A stretch of 19,276 bases of DNA from Ruminococcus sp. UBA1780 (GTDB lineage: Bacteria > Bacillota > Clostridia > Oscillospirales > Ruminococcaceae): assembly GCA_002315235.1 (NCBI GenBank), contig DCGK01000045.1:1-19276 (forward strand). The letters are read 5' to 3'. The translations under genes were made by a program, and so were the position numbers. Below the pieces are notes generated by a model. The model had not been told where the DNA came from. It saw only the letters and a list, made by a program, of their open reading frames with translations, and did not search any database. This document shows positions 6,297-13,886 of this stretch, piece by piece. Numbering within the stretch: position 1 is the stretch's first letter; every line of letters starts with the position of its first letter.

Positions 6297-8927
6297 ATGG
6301 AAAAAAAGATGAAAATAAGCGATCTGGCTAAGGATCTCAGCGTATCAGGAAATGATATTGCGGAACTGATGGGAGAACTTTCTGAATCAAAGAAAAAACC
6401 TTCTTCAACACTTACAAAGGAAGAAGTAAATCTTGTTCTGGAACATTTCACTCAGACGAATCAGGTAGCCAGCCTGGATGCCTACTTTGAACAGAGAAAT
6501 AAAAAACAGGAAACTGCTGCTGAACCGGCAAAGGAAGAAAACAAGCCGGCTGCAGAAAAGAAGAAGCCTGAAAATAAAAAGCCGGCGGCTCAGGAAAAAG
6601 CAGAGAAGCCTGCGAAGACTGAAAAAGCTGAAAAGCCAGTCAGAGCAGAAAAGACAGAAAAAGCAGAGAAGACAGAAAAGGCACCTGAAAAGAAGCCTGA
6701 AGCAGTGGCTGAACCGGTAAAAAATGAAAATACAACAAAAACTGATGATAAGAGGGAATCGGTAGAAAATATGAATCAGAACAACAATAATTCACAGATT
6801 ACTGAAGAATCAGCAAAACAGCCGGCCAGAAAGCAGAAGGATTTCACAAGACCTGCACAGCAGAACAAGCCTAAGCCTGTTCGCAAGCCGGAAGAAAAAA
6901 GTTCTTCACAGAGAGGCGAAAAGACAAGTCTCACTGCAAATATGGCTTCAACAACTGAAAAGTCTGTAAGAACAGTTGATACAAGAGGAAGCTACGTTGA
7001 ACTTGACAAGTACAACGAAAGATACGAGCAGATTGCTCCTAAGAGCCATACAAAGGACAACTATACAAAGAAGCAGAAAATCAACCAGAAGTCAGCTCAG
7101 AAGAACAAGCATCTTTCAAAGAAGGAAACAGAAACAGAAAAGCTTCGCCGTCTTGAACTCGAAAGAGCAAGAAAGCAGCAGCTTAAGGTTCTTATTCCTG
7201 ACAACATTGTTGTAAGTGAACTCGCAACAAGACTCAAGGTTACAGTTTCAGAAGTAATCAAGAAGCTTATGGGCCTCGGCGTTATGGCTTCAATCAACGA
7301 AACAATTGACTTCGATACAGCTTCCCTTATTGCTGAGGAACTCGGAGCAAAGGTTGAAAAGGAAATTATCGTAACTATCGAGGAAAGACTTATCGACGAT
7401 ACAGATTCAGAAGAGGATATGGTTGAAAGAGATCCTGTAGTTGTTGTTATGGGACACGTTGACCACGGTAAAACTTCACTTCTTGACAATATCAGAAAGG
7501 CAAACGTTACAGCATCAGAAGCCGGCGGTATCACACAGCACATCGGTGCATACAAGGTCAGAGTGGGTGAAAAGCACATCACATTCCTCGATACTCCTGG
7601 ACACGAAGCATTCACATCAATGAGAGCGCGTGGTGCATCTGTAACAGATATCGCTATCCTCGTTGTTGCAGCTGATGACGGTATCATGCCTCAGACAATC
7701 GAAGCCATTAACCATGCCAAGGCTGCAAACGTATCCATCATCGTTGCAATCAACAAGATGGACAAGGAAGGGGCAAATCCTGACAAGGTTAAGCAGGAAC
7801 TTACAGAACACGGCCTTGTAATCGAAGAATGGGGCGGAGATATCATCTGTGTACCTGTATCTGCAAAGACAGGCGAAGGTATTCAGGAACTTCTCGAAAA
7901 CGTACTTCTCGTTGCAGAATTCCGTGAACTCAAGGCAAATCCTAACAGACTTGCGAAGGGTGCTGTTATTGAAGCAAGACTTGACAAGGGCCGCGGTCCT
8001 ATCGCAACTCTCCTTGTTCAGAACGGTACACTTCATCAGGGTGACATCATTATTGCCGGCACATCAGTGGGCCGTGTACGTGTAATGACAAACGACAAGG
8101 GCAAGGAAGTTAAGTCTGCAGGCCCTTCAGTTCCTGTTGAAATCACAGGTCTTGCTGAAGTACCAAGTGCAGGTGACACATTCAATGCAGTTGAAGACGA
8201 AAGACTTGCTAAGGAACTCGTTGAACAGAGAAAGCATGAGGCTAAGGAAGAACAGTTCAAGTCATTCCAGAAGGTTACACTTGACAACCTCTTCAGCCAG
8301 ATTGCAGAAGGCGATATCAAGGAACTCCCTATCATTGTCAAGGCTGACGTACAGGGTTCAGTTGAAGCTGTTAAGCAGAGCCTTGAAAAGCTTTCAAACG
8401 ACGAAGTAAGAGTAAGAGTTATTCACGGCGGTGTTGGTACAGTATCCGAAGGTGACGTAATGCTTGCAAGTGCTTCAAACGCTATTATTATCGGATTTAA
8501 CGTAAGACCTGATCCTGTAATTGCTGAAAGTGCAAAGAAGGACGGCGTTGATATCCGTCTTTACAGAATCATTTATGATGCAATTGAAGAAATCCAGACT
8601 GCTATGAAGGGTATGCTTGCTCCTAAGTTCAGAGAAAATCTCATGGGACGTATCGAAGTAAGACAGGTATACAGAATTTCAAACGTTGGTGCTGTTGCCG
8701 GTTCATATGTACTTGACGGCAAGGTTACAAGACAGTGCGAAATCAGAGTAGTAAGAGACGGTATCATCATTGCAGAGGACAAGATTGACAGCCTTAAGCG
8801 TTTCAAGGATGACGCAAAGGAAGTTGCTGCCGGATACGAATGCGGTATCGGTCTTGAACACTTCAACGATATCAGGGAAGGCGATATCTTCGAAGCATTT
8901 ATCATGGAGGAATACCGCGAAGACTAA
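6297..8927 (+). CDS. infB: Translation initiation factor IF-2
   Basis: IF-2 is the GTPase that delivers initiator fMet-tRNA to the ribosome and drives subunit joining. The 876 residues hold an N-terminal helical IF2_N domain, a long Lys/Glu/Ala/Pro-rich linker (about 75-160), a polar segment, and a second IF2_N unit (about 300-355). The GTPase domain has GHVDHGKT at 386-393, then GGITQHIGAY, DTPGHEAF, NKMDK and SAKTGEG. Domains II, III and the tRNA-binding C-terminal domain end with EYREDstop. All GTPase motifs are intact. GGAGG (6281-6285) lies 11 bases before the ATG. Lys codons mix AAA and AAG over the first 200 or so codons and are almost all AAG afterwards. Confidence 0.98.
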   Translation: MEKKMKISDLAKDLSVSGNDIAELMGELSESKKKPSSTLTKEEVNLVLEHFTQTNQVASLDAYFEQRNKKQETAAEPAKEENKPAAEKKKPENKKPAAQEKAEKPAKTEKAEKPVRAEKTEKAEKTEKAPEKKPEAVAEPVKNENTTKTDDKRESVENMNQNNNNSQITEESAKQPARKQKDFTRPAQQNKPKPVRKPEEKSSSQRGEKTSLTANMASTTEKSVRTVDTRGSYVELDKYNERYEQIAPKSHTKDNYTKKQKINQKSAQKNKHLSKKETETEKLRRLELERARKQQLKVLIPDNIVVSELATRLKVTVSEVIKKLMGLGVMASINETIDFDTASLIAEELGAKVEKEIIVTIEERLIDDTDSEEDMVERDPVVVVMGHVDHGKTSLLDNIRKANVTASEAGGITQHIGAYKVRVGEKHITFLDTPGHEAFTSMRARGASVTDIAILVVAADDGIMPQTIEAINHAKAANVSIIVAINKMDKEGANPDKVKQELTEHGLVIEEWGGDIICVPVSAKTGEGIQELLENVLLVAEFRELKANPNRLAKGAVIEARLDKGRGPIATLLVQNGTLHQGDIIIAGTSVGRVRVMTNDKGKEVKSAGPSVPVEITGLAEVPSAGDTFNAVEDERLAKELVEQRKHEAKEEQFKSFQKVTLDNLFSQIAEGDIKELPIIVKADVQGSVEAVKQSLEKLSNDEVRVRVIHGGVGTVSEGDVMLASASNAIIIGFNVRPDPVIAESAKKDGVDIRLYRIIYDAIEEIQTAMKGMLAPKFRENLMGRIEVRQVYRISNVGAVAGSYVLDGKVTRQCEIRVVRDGIIIAEDKIDSLKRFKDDAKEVAAGYECGIGLEHFNDIREGDIFEAFIMEEYRED

Positions 8928-9069
8928 TCCCCCGGTCAGTTTCTGACAGTGCTCCCTTCCGGGTGTGTGCGCAGGGCGATATAGATTATATGTATAGTGA
9001 AAGTCAGATTAGTTCTGACCTTCACTGTATTTTTCGGTAACGGAACAGAGCGGAAACGGAGGTTTACAT
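8928..9069 (+). promoter_or_regulatory. infB-rbfA gap with long stem-loop (8992-9030)
   Basis: This is the only sizeable gap inside an otherwise tight operon. A hairpin has a loop TTAGT (9009-9013), a 6-pair upper stem (GTCAGA with TCTGAC), one A-C mismatch, and a lower stem of about 8 to 9 pairs (roughly 8992-9001 with 9021-9030). Five T residues (9030-9034) follow. This fits a partial terminator or processing site that lowers expression of the distal genes, or a structured leader for rbfA. A weak promoter-like pair (TTCCGG, 17 bases, TATAGA) precedes it. The stem near the infB stop (CCCGG 8931-8935 with CCGGG 8959-8963) has no T-tract. Confidence 0.5.
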
Positions 9070-9420
9070 ATGGCAAGTTTTAAAGCAGGAAGACTCGGAG
9101 AAGACATCAAGCGCGAGCTCACCGCTATAATGCGCGAACTCAAGGATCCGAGAATATCAGAATTTCTTACAATAGTAAGAGTTGATCTTTCAAATGACCT
9201 CTCACACTGCAAGGTGTATGTATCAAGCTTTGAAGGACTTGAAAAGGCACAGCAGTCATGCAGGGGACTTGCAAATGCTTCAGGTTTTATCAGAAGAGAG
9301 CTTTTTGCACGACTCAAGATGCGCAAGAGTCCGGAGCTTAAGTTCATAGCTGACAATTCCATTGAACGCAGCAGTGAGATAAACAAAATTATTGATAACT
9401 TCGGCAGCGGCGAAGAATAA
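9070..9420 (+). CDS. rbfA: 30S ribosome-binding factor RbfA
   Basis: RbfA is a KH-fold protein that binds the 30S subunit late in assembly and aids 16S rRNA end maturation and cold adaptation. The 116 residues are typical. They open with RLGEDIKRELTAIMRELKDP, continue with SEFLTIVRVDLSNDLSHCKV and YVSSFEG, and end with the family's LRMKKSPEL-like segment, here RLKMRKSPELKFIADNSIER. GGAGG (9058-9062) is 7 bases before the ATG. It follows infB after the hairpin-bearing gap and precedes nrnA by 22 bases. The ylxP gene found before rbfA in Bacillus is absent. Confidence 0.96.
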   Translation: MASFKAGRLGEDIKRELTAIMRELKDPRISEFLTIVRVDLSNDLSHCKVYVSSFEGLEKAQQSCRGLANASGFIRRELFARLKMRKSPELKFIADNSIERSSEINKIIDNFGSGEE

Positions 9421-9442
9421 AGTCTGAAAAGGAAAGTTATAT

Positions 9443-10396
9443 ATGCAGATAGATTACAGACAGGCAGCGGAAATTATCAGAAACAGTGACAATATCCACA
9501 TTCTCACTCACCAGAGTCCTGACGGTGACACAATAGGCTCAGGCTTTGCCCTTTATTTTGCCCTCACAAAAATGGGTAAAAAATCGGCAGTTATATGTCC
9601 TGACGGTGTTACGTCAAGATATGCTTTTCTGAGTGAGGGCTATGAGGAGCCGGAACAGTTTGAACCGGAAACAGTCATAGCAGTTGATATAGCAGATCCG
9701 AATCTTCTTGGGGATTTGAAGGAAAAGTATGCGGACAGGATTGATCTGTGCATAGATCACCACATCTCAAATATCATGTATGCGAAGCATACCCTTCTTA
9801 ACGGAAAGGCTTCCGCAGCATGTGAAGTAATGTACCGTCTTTTTGAAGAACTGGGACTTGAACTTGACGACAGGACTGCAAAGTGTCTGTATACAGGAAT
9901 TGCAACTGACACAGGATGCTTCAGGTTCAGCAACTCGTCAAGGGAAGCTCATGAAATTGCCGGAAGGCTTATCGAATACAATATAGACTTTGCTCAGATT
10001 AACCGCGAAATGTTTGACATAAAGAGCAGAGCAAGAATTCAGCTAGAGCAGTATATACTCAGCAATATGGAAACATATTTTGATGAAAGATGTGCAGTTC
10101 TCTGCATCACAGAGGAGCTCAGACAGAGTCTCAATGTTCAGAATGAGGAGTTTGACGGCGTTGCCGGCCTTCCTCTTCAGATTCAGGGCATGGAGATGGC
10201 TGTTACATTAAAGGAAAAGGTTTCGGGACAGTACAAGGTTTCCATGCGTTCCGCAGGCAGGGTGAATGTTTCCGAAATGTGTCAGCAGCTCGGAGGCGGC
10301 GGGCATGTATGCGCTGCAGGATGCCTTGTAAACGGTACTCTTGAAGAAGCTAAGGCACAGGTTCTTGAAATTGCCGGAAAGGCAATGGGTGAATGA
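9443..10396 (+). CDS. nrnA: DHH/DHHA1 phosphoesterase NrnA (nanoRNase / pAp phosphatase)
   Basis: NrnA degrades 2 to 5 nucleotide RNA remnants and dephosphorylates 3',5'-pAp, and Mn2+ is the usual cofactor. The 317 residues show the DHH motifs in order: HQSPDGDTIGSG (motif I), the metal-binding Asp in VAVDIADP (motif II), IDHHIS (motif III) and GIATDTGCFRF (motif IV). The DHHA1 substrate-binding domain follows with GGGGHVCAAGC. Length and motifs are complete, so it should be active. Its place between rbfA and truB is the usual one in Clostridia. AAAGGAAAG lies about 7 bases before the ATG. The last codons overlap the truB ribosome-binding region. Confidence 0.93.
   Translation: MQIDYRQAAEIIRNSDNIHILTHQSPDGDTIGSGFALYFALTKMGKKSAVICPDGVTSRYAFLSEGYEEPEQFEPETVIAVDIADPNLLGDLKEKYADRIDLCIDHHISNIMYAKHTLLNGKASAACEVMYRLFEELGLELDDRTAKCLYTGIATDTGCFRFSNSSREAHEIAGRLIEYNIDFAQINREMFDIKSRARIQLEQYILSNMETYFDERCAVLCITEELRQSLNVQNEEFDGVAGLPLQIQGMEMAVTLKEKVSGQYKVSMRSAGRVNVSEMCQQLGGGGHVCAAGCLVNGTLEEAKAQVLEIAGKAMGE
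10370..10386 (+). promoter_or_regulatory. Hairpin presenting the truB ribosome site in its loop
   Basis: ATTGCC (10370-10375) pairs perfectly with GGCAAT (10381-10386), leaving GGAAA as the loop, inside the last codons of nrnA. The purine-rich GGAAAGG that could serve truB is partly in the loop and partly in the stem. A ribosome finishing nrnA would open it, so truB translation may depend on nrnA translation. A second candidate, GGTGA (10388-10392), is free. Confidence 0.4.
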
Positions 10397-10397
10397 T

Positions 10398-11288
10398 TTG
10401 AACGGTATACTTTGTGTAAACAAACCTCAGGGATTTACTTCATTTGATGTTGTTGCCAGGCTGAGAGGAATACTTAAAACCAGAAAAATCGGACACGCCG
10501 GAACACTTGATCCGATGGCTACGGGAGTCCTTCCTGTATTTGTCGGGAATGCAACAAAGGCATGTGATATAATGCCTGACAGCAGAAAAGCATACAGGGC
10601 ATCATTCAGGCTGGGCGTTACTTCGGACACACAGGATTCAACCGGGAATGTTCTCAGTACATCTGAAGTTCACTGTACGGCTGATGACATAAAAAACATA
10701 ATTCCGAAGTTTACAGGAGATATAATGCAGATACCGCCGATGTATTCAGCAGTTTCCGTGAACGGAAAGCGTCTCTATGAGCTTGCGAGACAGGGAATAG
10801 AGATTGAGCGTGAACCAAGACCTGTCACGGTTACATCCCTTTCACTTGCGGAATTTTCCGAAGAAACAGGCGAGGGTGTACTTGAGGTCGAATGTTCAAA
10901 GGGTACATATATCCGTACAATAATTCACGACATCGGCACTGAGCTGGGATGCGGCGGTGTTATGACGGATCTTGTACGTACAGTATCAAACGGATTCGTT
11001 CTTTCAGACAGCCTTACACTTGAAGAAATTCAGAAAGCGGCTGATGAAGGAAGAGCAGAAGAGCTTCTTATGCCGGTTGAACGTGTTTTCGGAAAGTATC
11101 CGGAAATTCATCTTGACGAAAACTGCACAAAGCTCTACAGAAACGGCGTAAAGCTGTATGCGGAAAAGGCGGGCATCCGTCAGAAGGATGAAAATGTACG
11201 CTACAGGGTATTTTCGGACGATGATGCATTCATCGGTCTTGCTTATGTTAAGGAAGGCTGCCTGAGAGTGTTCAAGAATTTTTCCTGA
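10398..11288 (+). CDS. truB: tRNA pseudouridine-55 synthase TruB
   Basis: TruB makes pseudouridine 55 in the T-loop of nearly all tRNAs. The chosen start is a TTG at 10398, 1 base after the nrnA stop, with GGTGA 5 bases upstream. The protein then begins with the usual NGILCVNKPQGFTSFDVV segment. A GTG at 10389 would add three residues and is the alternative. The catalytic Asp is D38 in GHAGTLDPMATGVLPV. Further motifs are IPPMYSAVSVNGKRLYELAR, VECSKGTYIRTIIHDIG and a C-terminal PUA-like domain ending VFKNFS. At about 296 residues it is a normal TruB. The longer frame open from 10341 lies inside nrnA. Confidence 0.95.
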   Translation: MNGILCVNKPQGFTSFDVVARLRGILKTRKIGHAGTLDPMATGVLPVFVGNATKACDIMPDSRKAYRASFRLGVTSDTQDSTGNVLSTSEVHCTADDIKNIIPKFTGDIMQIPPMYSAVSVNGKRLYELARQGIEIEREPRPVTVTSLSLAEFSEETGEGVLEVECSKGTYIRTIIHDIGTELGCGGVMTDLVRTVSNGFVLSDSLTLEEIQKAADEGRAEELLMPVERVFGKYPEIHLDENCTKLYRNGVKLYAEKAGIRQKDENVRYRVFSDDDAFIGLAYVKEGCLRVFKNFS

Positions 11289-11308
11289 GGGGAAAGAGGA
11301 GTTTTTTA

Positions 11309-12211
11309 TTGGATATAAAAGATTTTTCCGGAACAGGAACAGCAGTTGCTCTGGGAATGTTTGACGGGGTTCATACCGGTCACAGAGCAGTTTTTGAAAG
11401 AGCAGAAAGCTTTGGTAAGGACGGCGCGGAAGCGGCTGTGTTTACCTTTGATTCCGAAAGCCTTGGTTCGAAGCACGGAAAGGACTACAGATATATTGTC
11501 CCTAACAGCCACAAGCTGGAAATGATCAGGGAAGCAGGCATTAAAAACATATACTGCGCTGATTTTTCGGAGCTTAAGGACTATGAGGCGGAAGAATTTG
11601 TAAAGGTTGTACTGGCAGACAGAATGAATGCTGTCATGGTGGTATGCGGACCTGATTTCAGATTTGGAAAGGGTGCGGCAGGAGATGTTGCTGCACTGAA
11701 AAAATACGGACAGAAGTACGGATTTGAGGTAAGCACAGTTGAACCTGTTGTTACTGACGGCGATACTGTTTCATCATCAAGAATCAGAAAGCTTCTGACG
11801 GCCGGGGAGATACAGAAGGCAAACAGACTTCTCGGATACAGATACAGGATAAAGCAGTCCGTCTCGGACGGTAACCATATAGGAAGAACGATTGACTTTC
11901 CTACAGTCAATCAGAAGTTTTCTGAAGGACAGCTTATTCCTGCTTACGGAGTATATGCAACAGAGACCTGCGTTGACGGAATAAGGTACAGCTCAGTAAC
12001 CAACATCGGTGTGAAGCCGACTGTTGAAAGCAGCTGTGAGCCTCTTGCCGAAACGCATATTCTCGGATTCAGCGGAAACCTGTACGGCAGGGTGATTGAA
12101 GTGAGTTTTTCAGAATATCTGCGCGGAGAGAGAAAATTTGCCTCTCTTGAAGAACTGAAGGCGCAGATAGCAGCAGATATAAAAAAGGCTGAGGCCTCAG
12201 GAGGAATTTAA
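11309..12211 (+). CDS. ribF: Bifunctional riboflavin kinase / FAD synthetase RibF
   Basis: RibF converts riboflavin to FMN with ATP and FMN to FAD. The N-terminal adenylyltransferase domain has GMFDGVHTGHRAVF (about residues 16-29), CGPDFRFGKG and SSSRIRKLL. The C-terminal riboflavin kinase domain has DFPTVNQ, YGVYATE and TNIGVKPTVE, and ends with LRGERKFASLEELKAQI. The 300 residues are normal. The start is a TTG at 11309 with GAGGAG about 7 bases upstream, 20 bases after the truB stop. No FMN riboswitch is seen upstream, as expected inside an operon. The stop codon directly abuts the gltX ATG. Confidence 0.95.
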   Translation: MDIKDFSGTGTAVALGMFDGVHTGHRAVFERAESFGKDGAEAAVFTFDSESLGSKHGKDYRYIVPNSHKLEMIREAGIKNIYCADFSELKDYEAEEFVKVVLADRMNAVMVVCGPDFRFGKGAAGDVAALKKYGQKYGFEVSTVEPVVTDGDTVSSSRIRKLLTAGEIQKANRLLGYRYRIKQSVSDGNHIGRTIDFPTVNQKFSEGQLIPAYGVYATETCVDGIRYSSVTNIGVKPTVESSCEPLAETHILGFSGNLYGRVIEVSFSEYLRGERKFASLEELKAQIAADIKKAEASGGI

Positions 12212-13867
12212 ATGACAAATGAACAGTTTGCGGAGCTTTTGTTCCCGGATATAAAGAATACACCGGATTTTTATGAAGAAAAGTATCCTCAGAGAGATCT
12301 TCCGGACAAGGCAGAGGTAACACGTATCGGACCTAGCCCTACAGGTTTTATTCACCTCGGAAATCTTTACAGTGCTATGGCCGGCGAACGTCTTGCTCAC
12401 AGAAGCGGCGGTGTTTTCTACCTTCGTATAGAGGATACAGACAACAAGCGTAAGGTTGACGGTGCTGTTGAATCAGTAATTTCATCACTTGATTACTTTA
12501 ATATCAGATTTGACGAAGGTGCTGAGGTTGACAGACAGGCAGGCGCTGTTTCATACGGACCTTTCTACCAGAGACAGAGAGCTGAAGTTTATCAGACCTA
12601 TGTAAAGGACCTTGTAAAAAAGGGTCTTGCATATCCGTGCTTCTGCAGTGAGGAAGAGCTTAATGCCATCAGAAACGAACAGACTGAAAATAAAGTTGAC
12701 GATATCGGTTACTACGGCAGTTATGCAAAATGCCGCTGCCTGAGCTGTGAAGAGGCTGCTGAAAAGATAAAGGCAGGTATGCCGTACAGCATGCGTCTCC
12801 GTTCACAGGGTCAGAGCGGAAACACATTTAAGTTCAGAGATGAGATAATGGGAGAGGTTTCACTTCCTGAAAATATCATGGACGTTGTAATTCTCAAGTC
12901 AGACGGAATTCCTACATATCATTTTGCACATGCAGTTGATGATCACCTTATGAGAACAACAACAGTAATCAGAGGCTGTGAATGGCTTCCTTCAGTTCCG
13001 ATACACGTTGAGCTGTTCAGTGTACTTGGTTTCAGAAGACCAAAGTATGCACATACAGCACAGCTTATGAAGATAGAGGACGGCAAGAAGAGAAAGCTTT
13101 CAAAGAGAAAGGATCCTGAGCTTTCACTTGGCTACTACAGAGAGCTCGGCTATCATCCGGAAGCAGTAAGAGTTTATCTCATGACTATTCTCAACTCAAA
13201 TTTTGAGGAATGGTATCAGAAGAATCCTGAGCTTCCGCTCGAGGAATTCAAGTTCTCCCTTAACAAGATGGGTGTTTCAGGTATTCTTTTTGACCTTCAG
13301 AAGCTTGATGATATCAGCGGAAACATCATTTCGGCAAAGGACCGTGAGGAAGTTTATGATTACTTCTATAAGTGGATGGAAGTTTACAAGCCTGAATCAC
13401 TTCCTGTATATTTTGCTGATCCTGAGAAGATGGGGCGCATCATGGATCTCTGTATGGGTGTAGGCCAGAAGAGAAGACGTAAGGATTTCATCAACTGCAT
13501 CCAGATGTTCGAACTTCTCGGATATTTCTTTGATGATATCTTTAATCCTGAATACGAATTTGAAAAATATGAAAATATGACAGACATCATTGCTGAATTC
13601 AAAAATACATATGACAGCAGTGATGATTCATCAGCATGGTTTAACAAGCTCAAGGCTATTGCAGACAAGTTCGGCTATGCTTCAGACATGAAGGCATACA
13701 AGCAGAACCCTGACCAGTACAAGGGAAATGTAAGCCATGTTGCGGAAATAATCAGAGTTGCCGTTACAGGCAGAAAGAACACACCTGATCTCTGGACTAT
13801 CATGCAGATTCTCGGAAATGACAGCTGCATGAAGCGTCTTGACAAGGCGGCTGAATATCTTGGCTGA
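12212..13867 (+). CDS. gltX: Glutamyl-tRNA synthetase (long form)
   Basis: This class I synthetase attaches glutamate to tRNA-Glu and, in many Firmicutes, also mischarges tRNA-Gln for later amidation; that cannot be decided here. RIGPSPTGFIHLGN carries the HIGH-type motif at 48-51 (HLGN), RIEDTDNKRK matches the family, and KLSKRKDP (from K295) is the intact KMSKS-type loop. Cysteines in YPCFCSEEEL and CRCLSCEEA could bind zinc. At 551 residues it is about 60 to 70 longer than usual, with extra length in the anticodon-binding half. AGGAGG (12199-12204) is 7 bases before the ATG, which directly follows the ribF stop. Codon bias is strong. Confidence 0.9.
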   Translation: MTNEQFAELLFPDIKNTPDFYEEKYPQRDLPDKAEVTRIGPSPTGFIHLGNLYSAMAGERLAHRSGGVFYLRIEDTDNKRKVDGAVESVISSLDYFNIRFDEGAEVDRQAGAVSYGPFYQRQRAEVYQTYVKDLVKKGLAYPCFCSEEELNAIRNEQTENKVDDIGYYGSYAKCRCLSCEEAAEKIKAGMPYSMRLRSQGQSGNTFKFRDEIMGEVSLPENIMDVVILKSDGIPTYHFAHAVDDHLMRTTTVIRGCEWLPSVPIHVELFSVLGFRRPKYAHTAQLMKIEDGKKRKLSKRKDPELSLGYYRELGYHPEAVRVYLMTILNSNFEEWYQKNPELPLEEFKFSLNKMGVSGILFDLQKLDDISGNIISAKDREEVYDYFYKWMEVYKPESLPVYFADPEKMGRIMDLCMGVGQKRRRKDFINCIQMFELLGYFFDDIFNPEYEFEKYENMTDIIAEFKNTYDSSDDSSAWFNKLKAIADKFGYASDMKAYKQNPDQYKGNVSHVAEIIRVAVTGRKNTPDLWTIMQILGNDSCMKRLDKAAEYLG

Positions 13868-13886
13868 TAAGCCGGAGGGTAAAAAA

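Noticed and set aside
7097..7687. Minus-strand frame of 196 codons opposite infB
   Set aside because: Same reason: antisense to conserved IF-2 GTPase sequence, Ser-rich, with no ribosome site.
8931..8963. CCCGG/CCGGG stem after infB as an intrinsic terminator
   Set aside because: Only 5 pairs with a long loop and no T-tract; transcription must continue to rbfA.
11289..11308. FMN riboswitch before ribF
   Set aside because: Only 20 bases separate truB and ribF, too few for the aptamer.
13839..13886. ATG at 13839 as the start of the metG-like gene
   Set aside because: It lies inside gltX and has no ribosome site; the ATG at 13887 has GGAGGG at 7 bases.
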